From NCBI GenBank assembly GCA_023374045.1, contig CM041776.1, forward strand, positions 472,925,375 through 472,989,374: a stretch of 64,000 nt of DNA, in the 5' to 3' direction. Numbering within the stretch: position 1 is the stretch's first letter; every line of letters starts with the position of its first letter. The DNA comes from Limonium bicolor. Taxonomy: Eukaryota; Streptophyta; Magnoliopsida; Caryophyllales; Plumbaginaceae. This document shows positions 35,526 through 48,500 of this stretch, one piece after another. The notes under the pieces are model-generated. The model did no database searches, had not been told where the DNA came from, and worked only from the letters and a program-made list of their open reading frames with translations. A program made the translations under genes and the position numbers.

Positions 35526-36676
35526 TGAAATACCCCAAACCTTAATGTGTTAATTAATTATGTAATTATAATTTTATAAGGCTAACTAAGTCCTTAAGAT
35601 CATTGGTGAAGAAATGAAAACCAAAAAGAAAAAGGAAACGCGTAAAAACCACAAAACGTGAAAATACGTATTTAATTATTTTAGGAGGTACATAACCTTC
35701 ATTAGGGCTATAAATATATTTTTATACCTTAATTACACATTAAGAACATGTGGGAAAAATTCCGGAAGAAAACGGATCCAAACAATGCGTTAAAACGCTA
35801 ACGGAGTCTTAAAGCGCGTTTTTCGAGAAAATCCGAAAACGTGACTTTAAACAGTTAAATGACCCCGTAAAAATAATAGTTGATTATGTAATAATAACAT
35901 TAATGGGAGTTTAATAACCATTTAAATTAAAGGAATGAGAAAATTCCAGAAAACGGTCCCGGTTAGTGAACAATGCTAAACCGGGTAAATGAACGAGCGT
36001 TTCCTGTTAAAAACGAAAAACGCTCCAGCGTGTTTAGTTTAGTGGGCCGTTTTACTAATGTAAACAGCTCACTCACACATGACTAGTAACTAATTAATAG
36101 AGTCAAAAATACAAACACCACTTATACCCTTATTCTCTCTCTCCTCCCTTATTTCCTTTTTCCCCTCTCTCTCTTCCTCTCTTTCCTCTCTTTCTTCCTC
36201 CACCAATTTCCCTTCTCCCTCTCTGATGGTTTGGGCGTTTTTGAAGCCTTCCATGGCTACTCCATGTTCAACCTCATGCCCAAGCTCCATTTGAGCTCCA
36301 AATCAAAAACAAACCACATATTCTTCTTCCTCTCATCTTCCTCTATCATCCTCTCTTTTCAAAATTCCAAAAGGAAGAAGTTGACCTCCATGGGTTTTCC
36401 CCATTTGAAGAGAAAATGGCACCAATGTGGAGCTTGGAGTCTCCTCTTTCTTCTAAGGTAAAAATTTCTAAGAGAAAGTCATTTTTCCTTCACCTCTTGG
36501 TGTAATTGATTTTTCACCATTTTTGATACCTTGTTTTTCTTCTTGTTCTTGAGATCCAAATTTATCCTTCAATGGTGGAGTAGCTCCCTTCTTGATTCAA
36601 GGGAGAAAAACCCTCTTGAAAAGCTTATAAAAGGTAAACCCTAATTCTAGCCCTTTGATTAAATTGAGTTTCTAAT
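35526..36676 (+). repeat. Partial family B LTR (first about 1150 bp)
   Basis: It repeats the start of the LTR up to GAGTTTCTAA, then a new LTR begins. At three informative sites (for example AACAATGC versus AACAGTGC, TTACTAATG versus TTATTAATG, and lack of ATTAAAC before ATTAATGGG) it differs from both full LTRs, which agree with each other. Confidence 0.88.
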
Positions 36677-36858
36677 TGAAATACCCCAAACCTTAATGTG
36701 TTAATTAATTATGTAATTATAATTTTATAAGGCTAATTAAGTCCTTAAGATCATTGGTGAAGAAATGAAAACCAAAAAGAAAAAGGAAACGCGTAAAAAC
36801 CACAAAACGTGAAAATACGTATTTAATTATTTTAGGAGGTACATAACCTTCATTAGAG

Positions 36859-36870
36859 CTATAAATATAT
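36859..36870 (+). promoter_or_regulatory. Possible TATA box of family B LTR
   Basis: GCTATAAATATA occurs at the same LTR position in all three copies (near 35708, 36859 and 45770), upstream of the CT-rich leader-like region. The assignment is from motif and position only. Confidence 0.35.
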
Positions 36871-37394
36871 TTTTATACCTTAATTACACATTAAGAACAT
36901 GTGGGAAAAATTCCGGAAGAAAACGGATCCAAACAATGCATTAAAACGCTAACGGAGTCTTAAAGCGCGTTTTTCGAGAAATTCCGAAAACGTGACTTTA
37001 AACAGTTAAATGACCCCGTAAAAATAATAGTTGATTATGTAATAATAATTAAACATTAATGGGAGTTTAATAACCATTAAAATTAAAGGAATGAGAAAAT
37101 TCCAGAAAACGGTCCCGGTTAGTGAACAGTGCTAAACCGGGTAAATGAACGAGCGTTTCCTGTTAAAAACGAAAAACGCTCCAGCGTGTTTAGTTTAGTG
37201 GGCCGTTTTATTAATGTAAACAGCTCACTCACACATGACTAGTAACTAATTAATAGAGTCAAAAATACAAACACCACTTATACCCTTATTCTCTCTCTCC
37301 TCCCTTATTTCCTCTCTTTCCTCTCTTTCTTCCTCCACCTTTCTCGTTTCCTTCCCTCCTCTCTCCTGCTGTTTCCCTTCTCCCTCTCTGCTGT

Positions 37395-37625
37395 TTGGGC
37401 GTTTTTGAAGCCTTCCATGGCTACTCCATGTTCAACCTCATGCCCAAGCTCCATTTGAGCTCCAAATCAAAAACAAACCACATATTCTTCTTCCTCTCAT
37501 CTTCCTCTATCATCCTCTCTTTTCAAAATTCCAAAAGGAAGAAGTTGACCTCCATGGGTTTTCCCCATTTGAAGAGAAAATGGCACCAATGTGGAGCTTG
37601 GAGTCTCCTCTTTCTTCTAAGGTAA
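37395..37625 (+). other. 76-codon ORF inside family B LTR, three identical copies
   Basis: The product MGVFEAFHGYSMFNLMPKLH... is identical at 36231-36461, 37395-37625 and 46289-46519. The GTG start given by frame calling is not convincing; ATG codons occur inside. A long CT-rich tract precedes it and its stop overlaps a splice-donor-like TCTAAGGTAAAA. That layout resembles a 5' leader and first-exon end, so it may be the LTR transcript start region or captured host 5' sequence. Identity alone reflects recent duplication, not selection. No family was recognised. Confidence 0.35.
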
Positions 37626-38269
37626 AAATTTCCAAGAGAAAGTCATTTTTCCTTCACCTCTTGGTGTAATTGATTTTTCACCATTTTTGATACCTTGGTT
37701 TTTCTTCTTGTTCTTGAGCTCCAAATTTATCCTTCAATGGTGGAGTAGCTCCCTTCTTGATTCAAGGGAGAAAAAACCCTCTTTGAAAAGCTTATAAAAG
37801 GTAACCCTAAATTCTAGCCCTTTGATTAAATTGAGTTTCTAAGGGTTTAGATAATTAATGTGTATGTTTTGTGTCTTGGGTGTTGGGATGGAGTTTGGAA
37901 ACTCCATACCTCTGGACCGATTTTTGGAGGAGATGAGGAGCAAGAGTTGAATTAAGGGACTTGTAAGATTAAGGTAAGGAATCCCCTTAACCTTGTTTGT
38001 AATTGTTCTTAAGTGTTGGGATGGGTAAACAATTAATGAACCCAAAAATTGTGATTGAATCTATGTTGTAATGTGTTTAGTGGTGTTGGAGAGGTTTGAT
38101 GATGGTTGATGAATGAGAGACCTTAAGTGTTTTTAATGGGGTTGTTTAATGTGGAGAGAGTGCAATAAGGATAGCAAATGTGCTTGATGATTTGAGATTT
38201 CAAGGATTGAGTGTAGAGTTTTTAGAAGTGCAATTCTGGTTGAAAATCACCTCTGTTAGCTGGATTTTA

Positions 38270-38672
38270 GGGTACGTCCGAACTTCCGTCCGGACTTGGA
38301 AGTTCGGACATGCCCCGTCGTTTATAAAATTTTTGGAAATTTCAGTTGTGTCCGAACTTCCGTCCGAACTTGGAAGTTCGGACACTCGAAAAATTTTCCC
38401 AGGCTATTTAGTCTCGACTTGTGTCCGACCTTCGATGTCCGGACACAAGTTCGGACGCCTGTAAGTTTTCTTCAGATTTGGCCTCGACTTGTGTCCGAAC
38501 TTGGAAGCTCGGACACAAGTTCGGACAGTTGGAAATTTCCTTTGGATTTTGCTCGCTTGTGTCCGAACTTCAAAGGTCGGACACAAGTTCGGACATTCAC
38601 CAGTTTTCACCCATTTGAGTCTCGACTTGCGTCCGAACTTCCGAAGCTCGGACACAAGTTCGGACATAGTGT
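38270..38672. repeat. GTCCGAAC/GTTCGGAC palindromic array in 5' LTR
   Basis: About six units of 60-66 bp occur. Each pairs GTCCGAACTT with AAGTTCGGAC or a variant (such as TGTCCGAACTTGGAAGCTCG then GACACAAGTTCGGAC). Open frames on both strands here are produced by the repeats. Confidence 0.9.
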
Positions 38673-40088
38673 AATTTTGAGCAAAAACTATATTTAAGGG
38701 TAGGGAATGATACCCAATGATGGGGATTGATAAGTAATGATGTTATAAGGTTGTTAAGGATAGTTAAGTAAGTTGTAATGGTAATTAAGTGGTGAAGAGT
38801 TGTAGTAAAAATGTGAAAGTAAACAAGTTAAAAATGTAAAGTTATAAAGCTACCGAACGGGTTAAGCATGGGCGCATTAGTCGTTAAATAATTATGTTAC
38901 CCCAATATTAATAAAGAAAGTTATAATGTTACCAGTTGTCCAAAGAGTTTCAAGGACATGTGACGGCACATTAGAGTGCACTTCGGTGACAGGTATGGTT
39001 TTCTTGCAACCTGGTCCTACCGGATTACACCGGCTTGTATGCCAATGTGTTTTTCTGTGTGTTTGCCACCTTGCAAGATAAAGCATGAAATGAGTTTACA
39101 GTAATTCATTATTGTGGCGTAATTAATTCCGATACCGCTTAACCTTAGTTATGTGTTAAATAATAGTTAACCGACTTTAGGTTCACATAAGAGATCGGTA
39201 TTCGGAATAAACGTCCCAACCATGGGAACATTCTAACTACGGCTATCAGTGCGTTAGTGTATGTTGTTATCATGAGCGATGTATGTGACTTGTTGGATTT
39301 GTTGTTGTGTTATTGGATACAGTTATCATGTTTGTTAAAAAGGGATATTACTCCCCATATGTGTCTAACCGAGTTAGTAACACTATGTGATGTATGTATG
39401 TGGTAAGTTCCATAAGGGAACCTCTAACTAATAAGTATATGTTATGTATGGAGAGGAATCGGTTGTTCCGGTCGCGCGTGTTGTTTGGGAGTTAATATAT
39501 ATGAGAATTAACTCCCATCCTGTTATGTTAGGGTTGTTTTCCTTCATTGGATTTCGACCTCCCACTAGCTTAGCCAAAGCTTACCTACCGACCTCCACAT
39601 CGGGCTAGGAGGGAAATTATGTATAATGTTGGTAGGGTGTCGATGCCTAAGTTTGCTTCGATCCCTCTTTGTTATGTACGGTTGTTCTTCCTCCTGGAAT
39701 TACAACCACCCACAAGCTTAACCAAGGCTTACCTACCTCATCACTATTGGAGTTAGGGGGAAACTATGTATGTTGTGATCGGTCCTATATGAGGCCGCCA
39801 CTCAAGTAAAGGAAATGTATGTATGTTGTGCTCGGGCTTATATCACCCCGGCATTCCCTAAATAAAGTTATATCCTCTCAGAGGAGAGAAATTAAGTTGA
39901 GTATGTTATAAAGTGAAGTGTACTGTTATTGAGTGTGTTGCGTTAACTTGTGTTGTGCCCTACTAATGATTGTTTGCTTAAAGCATGATATGTGTGAGTT
40001 TGTGCATGTTTGAAAAAATCAACCGCATGCTAAGACGACAAATAGTTGTGCGTGGCCCGGTAGCATGCGGGCTGCGGGATTACCATAC

Positions 40089-40116
40089 CAGCAAAGGTGC
40101 TGACCCCCTTTGGGGG
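40089..40116. other. Conserved LTR stem-loops (5' LTR copy)
   Basis: CAGCA-AAGG-TGCTG (40089-40102) is followed by CCCCC-TTT-GGGGG (40104-40116), about 389 bp from the LTR end. The 3' LTR copy is at 49003-49030. Confidence 0.8.
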
Positions 40117-40496
40117 CTCCCATACTTTTCAGGTACAAGGAACTGGAAGCCGTTCGAGAGTAGGACGGGTGGTAGTGTTTGTATGTGGTAGTCATGAGAA
40201 TTGGGGATGTATTATAGGTGTAGTAAGACCGAAAATGTATCGGCGTTAGTTGGTAATTACTCGGTACAGTTGTAATGTAAGTGTATAATGATTGTTGGAC
40301 ATGGAACGGGATTTATGTGTAGTTGCTCGGGAGTTTAGTCCATCAGACCGGTACAATGTATGTATGTTAGCCTTGTTAGCACGTGGGTGGCTAACGGCAC
40401 GTGTAACACCAAAGAGTTGAGTGTTAGTGTGTGAGTTGTGATTTCCGCTGCAAAGGTTGTTAAGTGTGTTATTTGTAGTTGGGGTGTTACAAAAAG

Positions 40497-40508
40497 TGGT
40501 ATCAGAGC
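40497..40508 (+). other. Primer binding site, tRNA-Met type
   Basis: TGGTATCAGAGC, the classic initiator tRNA-Met site, lies five bases after the LTR's final TTACA. Confidence 0.93.
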
Positions 40509-43500
40509 GAAGTATCGCTCTGATGACTGAAATACCGAGCTTAGGAAATACCGAGTTAAGAGTTCAGTGCCTTGGGTTAAAGGTTGAGTGATAGCGTGAG
40601 GAGTACGCTAGTTAGGGAAATACCAGTGTGTACTGGATACCTACAGTATCCATCCCGCCCTCCACAAACCCTATTTATAACTGGAAAGAACGCCAGAGAG
40701 ATGAGAGTCATCTCTTACTCGGGAAAACCCGATCTGGTAGTTGATATTACCCCTGTAAGTACGAGAGGACCTGTCATACGGTAGATCCGAAAGGTGTGAT
40801 CCCGAAGACGGTTCCATTTAACAATATTAACCGCTCTTGTTAGCGAAAAGTGAAGAATCTTATGCGCAAGAGAATGGAATTTCCAGCACCCTGGGTCGAC
40901 ATACGGAGCAGTCGAGGACAACCAGCTTGCAACGTACCAAGCGTGCAACAGGCAAGGAGCGAGATAATGAAACCCGAGACGAGTGTCTACGGGACTACAA
41001 TGTTAACTAAACACCAACGGTATACCAACCGATTAAGGAACTACAACGTAGTACGAGGAGGATACAATACTAAGTAAAAGGGGTCTCCCAGAATGGGAAA
41101 CACCCTAGTTAATGGTTGTCATGTGAAGACACTGAGAAGTACCCAGGAATTATGTTAAGACTGTAAGGTCGAGTAAGGGCCAGCAAGGCCATGATGTTAG
41201 AGCGGGCGAAAGCAGTACCGCAATCATGTGTATTGAACCGATAACCAGATTGCATGGCGCACTTGCTATGGCAAGTGCTGCTATAACAAGACTGCACGGG
41301 AAATTTTAAACAATTACCAGTACTTAGTAAAGCACCATGAAGTTAAGTGGGATTATCATAACCGTGGAAGGGCTTAATAGCCTGACCTCAGTGCTTGGAA
41401 AACACCAGTCAGCAGGAAGCTAGACTTGGATAAGGCAGGAACGTTGTAAAACCACGGAAATTTTTCTTTAAACCTAAAATCATTTTCTGTCAAACCGTTT
41501 TCAAAACCAAATTTCCTTCAAACCCATTTTATTTCAATTCTTCTTTTCTTTTAAACCAAACAAAAGGACCTACACTGGCCTCAGTGCCACATGGTGGGTA
41601 AGTTTTACCCAGTTACTTTTAAATAACCGAATGGAAACCAGTAAACCCAAGGGTGACAACCCGAGGGAATGGAGTGAGTTCATGATAATACAACGGTGGA
41701 TACACTTCCCTTGATTAAGTTCGGGAAGCACGGAATGCATATTATCACAGGATAATATAAGAGGAGTTGACAACAGAATACTTCACCTAGGCGTGTGACG
41801 GACACTGCGAGTATACCAACTGTAATGTGGGACGACCGCACTCGATAGGAGCTTGTGGGCCTGAAAACCTTCTTATAGGTTAATCGGGTAAGTAGCAATG
41901 TATCAGTAGGGTACCCCACGTATGTATACGAGTGGAGTCTGGAACACGGGAAGTAGTCGACTCCATACTACGGTCCGAAGTAAAAGTCAAGCAAGGGAAT
42001 GAGTTACCAAGAATGTGGAAGTAAAGGAATCCAGTAAAGTCAACGAGACTAAAAGAATCAGTAAATTCATTTTAAGGAAACGTTTAAAGGTGAACAAGTG
42101 CGAAGTGCACTGGTTAGTAAGTAAAGACGTGGGATACGTCATAAGGAACCTGAAGGACGAAACATATAGCTGGAGTAAGTACCCAGCCTAAGTATGGTGA
42201 GGCAGATGCCTCCTATAGATACGTTGATGTGCAATGAACGGGATGACTCCCGAGATGATCACTGGAGATATCAATCTCACTAAGAACGCGGGGGGAAGTA
42301 GTAAATTAAACGTGCCAATAGGTGCAAGCCAGATGTAATGGCACAACCTAGTAACACCCAGGAACTATCCTTAGAAGGGTGGTTGGATCAACAATGGTTG
42401 AACGAGAACGTGACAGAAACGCAAGGGTTGAAACTAACACCCAGTTTAAACATAATCGTCAGGAGGAAGTCTGACATCCTTGAAGGAGCATACCATGAAA
42501 GGAACAACGACCTTGTCATGGAGCTCAATGCAACCTATAAACCATGTAATGTTGTACAGAGAGTAAATGTGTGTGGATAGCCTACAAAGAGCAAAGCTCG
42601 AGGCAATAAGGCTTATGAGCCACAAGTAGAATGTGTTAAGAAAATGTTATTGATCACAGAAGTTTATGTAATATAAGTAAGTAAAGCAGATAACGAACCA
42701 CTGCTTTAAGAGTGGGGATACCTCGCGATATGTGAAACCGCAACAGCGGTAGTTATGTGAACTAAGTTCAGGGAATATGTTAAGATTGACTATGTTGCTA
42801 TTACCCAAGAATGATGTGAGTAGGAATAATACGAAAGGAAGTGTTTGCACCAGTTGTGGAGACCGGAAGAGTAATAAGTCTGATAGCAATCACCATAGGT
42901 GTGTGATGCTAAATGTGTGATGAACAACGCTCAGTGAGCGCAAAGACTCGAGAGTAAAGCATTCAAATCAGCCAAATAAATGGCGAAACGCTGTGTAGTG
43001 GCGAAAGCTAAAATAACAGTGGATGCAGTGTAAGTTAATGTTATGCAATGAGTAAGAGCACGGTGCGCAGTAAGCGACCGTTGTAGAAGTATTGTTAAAT
43101 AATAATGTGGCAAATAAGACCAGTTATGAGTGAAACTCAAGAACATACAAGTAAGTGATGATGAACAGACTGAGCAATAAGCCAGTAATTAATACTATGT
43201 GATAAGGAAAGCAGTGTGAATTCCTATTGCAATCGCATAAGAGATTACTGTCAAGAGTTTACGCCTCTGCACTCTGTAGACTGAGTGTTTTGGTATTGCC
43301 TTGTGCAGTAATGATCGAGTGGATAGCTAGGAAGTTTGGAAATGTTAAATGTGATAGAAGAACAAGACTTATGATGTGAAAAACCGATGCATAAGATAAG
43401 CACGGTAGTACCAATCAAAGGGTACTTGGTTGACATAAGTGGCTACAGTAGCACGATTGTTGAATATCGGTATGGAACATACCTCAAGTGTTGGAAATAA

Positions 43501-45564
43501 CCGACAGAGTACTACACAAAAGGTAGTAGCTCAAACTTAACCGACAGTAAGTCGGAAGAAACCAAGTAAATCATTGTAGAATACAATAGATTATCGTGGA
43601 AATGAATAGAAAGTTTGTAACTCACCGAATTCGCTCACGGTAAGAATACCACGCGTCGGTTGAGAAACCGTTATTACCAAGATGAAGGTGATAATCGGAG
43701 ATACAATACAGTAAGATAATGTATGGGCAAACTAAGCCTAAATTATCAAGAGTTGCGCAGCAGAAACTGGTGAACCAGTGAGCAAATGTTGAATGAATAG
43801 TGAACATGAGTGAATGGCAAACTAATGATGCCTAAAAGCCTCACAGGCCAGGATCGAAACCAGTTAAGAGTTAAAATAAACTCTAATGAGAATTCTTGGT
43901 TAGGGACTAAACCGCCAATATGGCTAAGATCCTCAAACCAGAACACATTGTGTAATAAACCGCGTGGAGATAAAACACTTCACGACGGTAGAATGTTCTA
44001 AACCAGTGATTAACTGATTGATTACGTGGGCGTAATCCCTTTTAAGGGGGGTAGAGCGGAACCACTTAGTGTTTTTACCGTACAAGTGTACGTGAACTAT
44101 GATGTGCATAGCACAAAATGATTTGTTTTGATGATTGTGTGTGTGTTACATAAACATACGCATTCATTCATGGTTAATTGTGGTAATTGCACACGGAAGA
44201 TGCGAATACCATGTGATAAGTGTGTTTGTTGTGTAACGGATGTGTGTGTGAAAGTATAAGTATAGGGAGTAAGAAACTCCCGGGGAACTAAAACCCCGAC
44301 TACATATGTTCATATGACACAAATGTAACATTGTGTATCATATTTGATAAAATATATATATGGATATATGTATATATACAGTATTGTGATTTATGAAGAG
44401 GTACGACACCAACGTAGAACCTAGTGAGAATTAAATTCCCTAGGTAACTTGATTTAAAATAAATCTGGAAGGTGATGTTGGACATAGTTCCACCCTTGGA
44501 GATGTATGATGACTAGAAGGATTAAAAGATAGAAAATGGAAATGAATGTGTATCTGTTGTTTGAAAATGAAAGTGGGAGGTGAAACTTGATTATCATGAG
44601 ATCAAGGGAAGCCGAACACAAATTGGGGTGGAAAGATAGTTCAACTTGATGCTGATCACATTAGGGTTGGATGATTCTTGAAACTCCCTATAAGTGGTCA
44701 CAAATAATCACATCAAGAATAAGATGCAGTTAGCAATAATTGGACTTGGAGTTGTATTGAGTTTTCAAAAGAATTTTAAATTGGGTTTGAAATTTTTCAA
44801 GGTATTTTCAAGACTTCAATAAATATTTTAAGATTCTTAAGTGGTATTTTCAAAGGAAGGACTACCTTTATGTGACCTCGTAGAGGATTTTCAACTTGTA
44901 TCCTTCCAATAAAGGATTTCATGATACTTAACCTCATAGAGGGTATTTCCTACTACTTGCTCACGAGCTGAGGACGTATGAGCCTTTGTCTTAGGACCGG
45001 TGACATGAGAAGTATATTTTAAAGATGTATGCAATTGTTTTGATCTCCCAAGGAACGGGGACCAGAGTGTCCATCGCGACCGGTTCTGCGGGATCACAGT
45101 GTATATGTACTCTACATGGGTCTCGAACTCATGAAGAGATGGAAAAGGAATTTCTGGTTGATATACATGCTAAGACATGTTGTGTGGTATGTGTAATAAT
45201 TATTATTTTGGACCTTGAGTCCTAATGTGGTTAAGTTCAGAAGGTGTTATATTACCCAGACCTATGTGTCTGAAGGTTGTTATGTTATCAAGACCTACGA
45301 GTCTAAATGTTGTTATGTTACCCAGACCAAGAGTCTAAGGGTTGTTATGTATGTGCAAATGTTGTTAAGGTACCCGGACCATTAAGTCCGAGGATACTAT
45401 GTAAGTATGTTAAGTCATATATGTATGTATGGATGTGTTACCCGGACCGTTAAGTCCGAGGTTGTGATGTAAAGTATGTTTGTTATGGAAGTTTATGTTG
45501 CAAGTAATCCCTGTGTTCTAATTCAAATGACGCTAGGGAAGTGTGAACTTCGAGGACGAAGTTC
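40509..45564 (+). other. Non-coding internal region of LARD-like element
   Basis: Over 5 kb without a frame above about 80 codons and without gag, protease, RT or integrase motifs on either strand. A second purine-tract-like TTTTAAGGGGGGTAGAG lies at about 44040-44056, 1.5 kb before the real one. Near 45230-45480 there is a run of repeated TTACC(C)AGACC/TTACCCGGACC...GTCTGA/GTCCGAGG motifs. Confidence 0.75.
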
Positions 45565-45581
45565 TTTTAAGGGGGGTAGAT
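45565..45581 (+). other. Polypurine tract of family B element
   Basis: TTTTAAGGGGGGTAGAT directly precedes the 3' LTR and follows GAGGACGAAGTTC, the usual pre-tract context in Tekay/Del elements. Confidence 0.9.
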
Positions 45582-48500
45582 TGAAATACCCCAAACCTTA
45601 ATGTGTTAATTAATTATGTAATTATAATTTTATAAGGCTAATTAAGTCCTTAAGATCATTGGTGAAGAAATGAAAACCAAAAAGAAAAAGGAAATGCGTA
45701 AAAATCACAAAACGTGAAAATACGTATTTAATTATTTTAGGAGGTACATAACCTTCATTAGGGCTATAAATATTTTTATACCTTAATTACACATTAAGAA
45801 CATGTGGGAAAAATTCCGGAAGAAAACGGATCCAAACAATGCGTTAAAACGCTAACGGAGTCTTAAAGCGCGTTTTTCGAGAAAATCCGAAAACGTGACT
45901 TTAAACAGTTAAATGACCCCGTAAAAATAATAGTTGATTATGTAATAATAATTAAACATTAATGGGAGTTTAATAACCATTAAAATTAAAGGAATGAGAA
46001 AATTCCAGAAAACGGTCCCGGTTAGTGAACAGTGCTAAACCGGGTAAATAAACGAGCGTTTCCTGTTAAAAACGAAAAACGCTCCAGCGTGTTTAGTTTA
46101 GTGGGCCGTTTTATTAATGTAAACAGCTCACTCACACATGACTAGTAACTAATTAATAGAGTCAAAAATACAAAAACACCACTTATACCCTTATTCTCTC
46201 TCTCTCCCTTATTTCCTTTTTCCCCTCTCTCTCTCTCTCTTTCCTCTCTTTCTTCCTCCACCGATTTCCCTTCTCCCTCTCTGCTGGTTTGGGCGTTTTT
46301 GAAGCCTTCCATGGCTACTCCATGTTCAACCTCATGCCCAAGCTCCATTTGAGCTCCAAATCAAAAACAAACCACATATTCTTCTTCCTCTCATCTTCCT
46401 CTATCATCCTCTCTTTTCAAAATTCCAAAAGGAAGAAGTTGACCTCCATGGGTTTTCCCCATTTGAAGAGAAAATGGCACCAATGTGGAGCTTGGAGTCT
46501 CCTCTTTCTTCTAAGGTAAAAATTTCCAAGAGAAAGTCATTTTTCCTTCACCTCTTGGTGTAATTGATTTTTCACCATTTTGATACCTTGTTTTTCTTCT
46601 TGTTCTTGAGCTCCAAATTTATCCTTCAATGGTGGAGTAGCTCCCTTCTTGATTCAAGGGAGAAAAACCCTCTTGAAAAGCTTATAAAAGGTAAACCCTA
46701 ATTCTAGCCCTTTGATTAAATTGAGTTTCTAAGGGTTTAGATAATTAATTGTGTATGTTTTGTGTTCTTGGGTGTTGGGATGGAGTTTGGAAACTCCATA
46801 CCCTCTGGACCGATTTTGGAGGAGATGAGGAGCAAGAGTTGAATTAAGGGACTTGTAAGATTAAGGTAAGGAATCCCCCTTAAACCTTGTTGTAATTGTT
46901 CTAAGTGTTTGGGATGGGTAAACAATTTAATGAACCCAAAATTGTGAGTTGAAATCTATGTTGTAATGTGTTTAGCTGGTGTTGGAGAGGTTTGATGATG
47001 GTTGATGAATGAGAGACCTTAAGTGTTTAATGGGGTTGTTTAATGTGGAGAGAGTGCAATAAGGATAGCAAAATGGTGCTTGATGATTTGAGATTTCAAG
47101 GATTGAGTGTAGAGTTTTTAGAAGTGCAATTCTGGTTGAAAATCACCTCTGTTAGCTGGATTTTAGGGTACGTCCGAACTTCCGTCCGGATTTGGAAGTT
47201 CGGACATGCCCCGTCGTTTTATAAAATTTTCGGAATTTCAGTTGTGTCCGAACTTCCGTCCGAACTTGGAAGTTCGGACACTCGAAAAATTTTCCCAGGC
47301 TATTTAGTCTCGACTTGTGTCCGACCTTCGATGTCCGGACACAAGTTCGGACGCCTGTAAGTTTTCTTCAGATTTGGCCTCGACTTGTGTCCGAACTTGG
47401 AAGCTCGGACACAAGTTCGGACAGTTGGAAATTTCCTTTGGATTTTGCTTCGACTTGTGTCCGAACTTCAAAGGTCGGACACAAGTTCGGACATTCACCA
47501 GTTTTCACCCATTTGAGTCTCGACTTGCGTCCGAACTTCCGAAGCTCGGACACAAGTTCGGACATAGTGTAATTTTGAGCAAAACTTTGTTTAAGGGTAG
47601 GGAATGATACCCAATGATGGGGATTGATAAGTAATGATGTTATAAGGTTGTTAAGGATATGTTAAGTAAGTTGTAATGGTAATTAAGTGGTGAAGAGTTG
47701 TAGTAAAAATGTGAAAGTAAACAAGTTAAAAATGTAAAGTTATAAAGCTACCGAACGGGGTTAAGCATGGGCGCATTAGTCGTTAAATAATTATGTTACC
47801 CCAATATTAATAAAGAAAGTTATAATGTTACCAGTTGTCCAAAGAGTTTCAAGGGACATGTGACGGCACATTAGAGTGCACCTTCGGTGACAGGTATGGT
47901 TTTCTTGCAACCTGTGTCCTACCGGATTACACCGGCTTGTATGCCAATGTGTTTTTCTGTGTGTTTGCCACCTTGCAAGATAAAGCATGAAATGAGTTTA
48001 CAGTAATTCATTATTGTGGCGTAATTAATTCCGATACCGCTTAACCTTAGTTATGTGTTAAATAATAGTTAACCGACTTTAGGTTCACATAAGAGATCGG
48101 TATTCGGAATAAACGTCCCAACCCATGGGAACGTTCTAACTACGGCTATCAGTGCGTTAGTGTATGTTGTTATCATGAGCGATGTATGTGACTTGTTGGA
48201 TATTTTGTTGTTGTTGTTATTGGATACAGTTATTCATGTTTGTTAAAAAGGGATATTACTCCCCATATGTGTCTAACCGAGTTAGTAACACTATGTGATG
48301 TATGTATGTGGTAAGTTCCATAAGGGAACCTCTAACTAATAAGTATATGTTATGTATGGAGAGGAATCCGGTTGTTCCGGTCGCGCGTGTTGTTTGGGAG
48401 TTAATATATATATGAGAATTAACTCCCATCCTGTTATGTTAGGGTTGTTTTCCTTCATTGGATTTCGACCTCCCACTAGCTTAGCCAAAGCTTACCTACC

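Larger units (their letters stand above)
36677..40491 (+). repeat. Family B 5' LTR, 3815 bp
   Basis: Nearly identical to 45582-49400. Many differences are single-base gaps. It contains a pyrimidine-rich tract (about 37288-37390), a 76-codon frame, a palindromic array and the conserved stem-loops. Confidence 0.93.

Noticed and set aside
38180..38697. Overlapping frames up to 133 codons on both strands (also 47043-47607, 15132-15581)
   Set aside because: Produced by palindromic GTCCG arrays in LTRs; both strands are open for the same reason.
42338..42580. 80-codon frame in the LARD-like internal region as a gag remnant
   Set aside because: No gag motif or zinc knuckle, and frames of this length are expected by chance in 5 kb.
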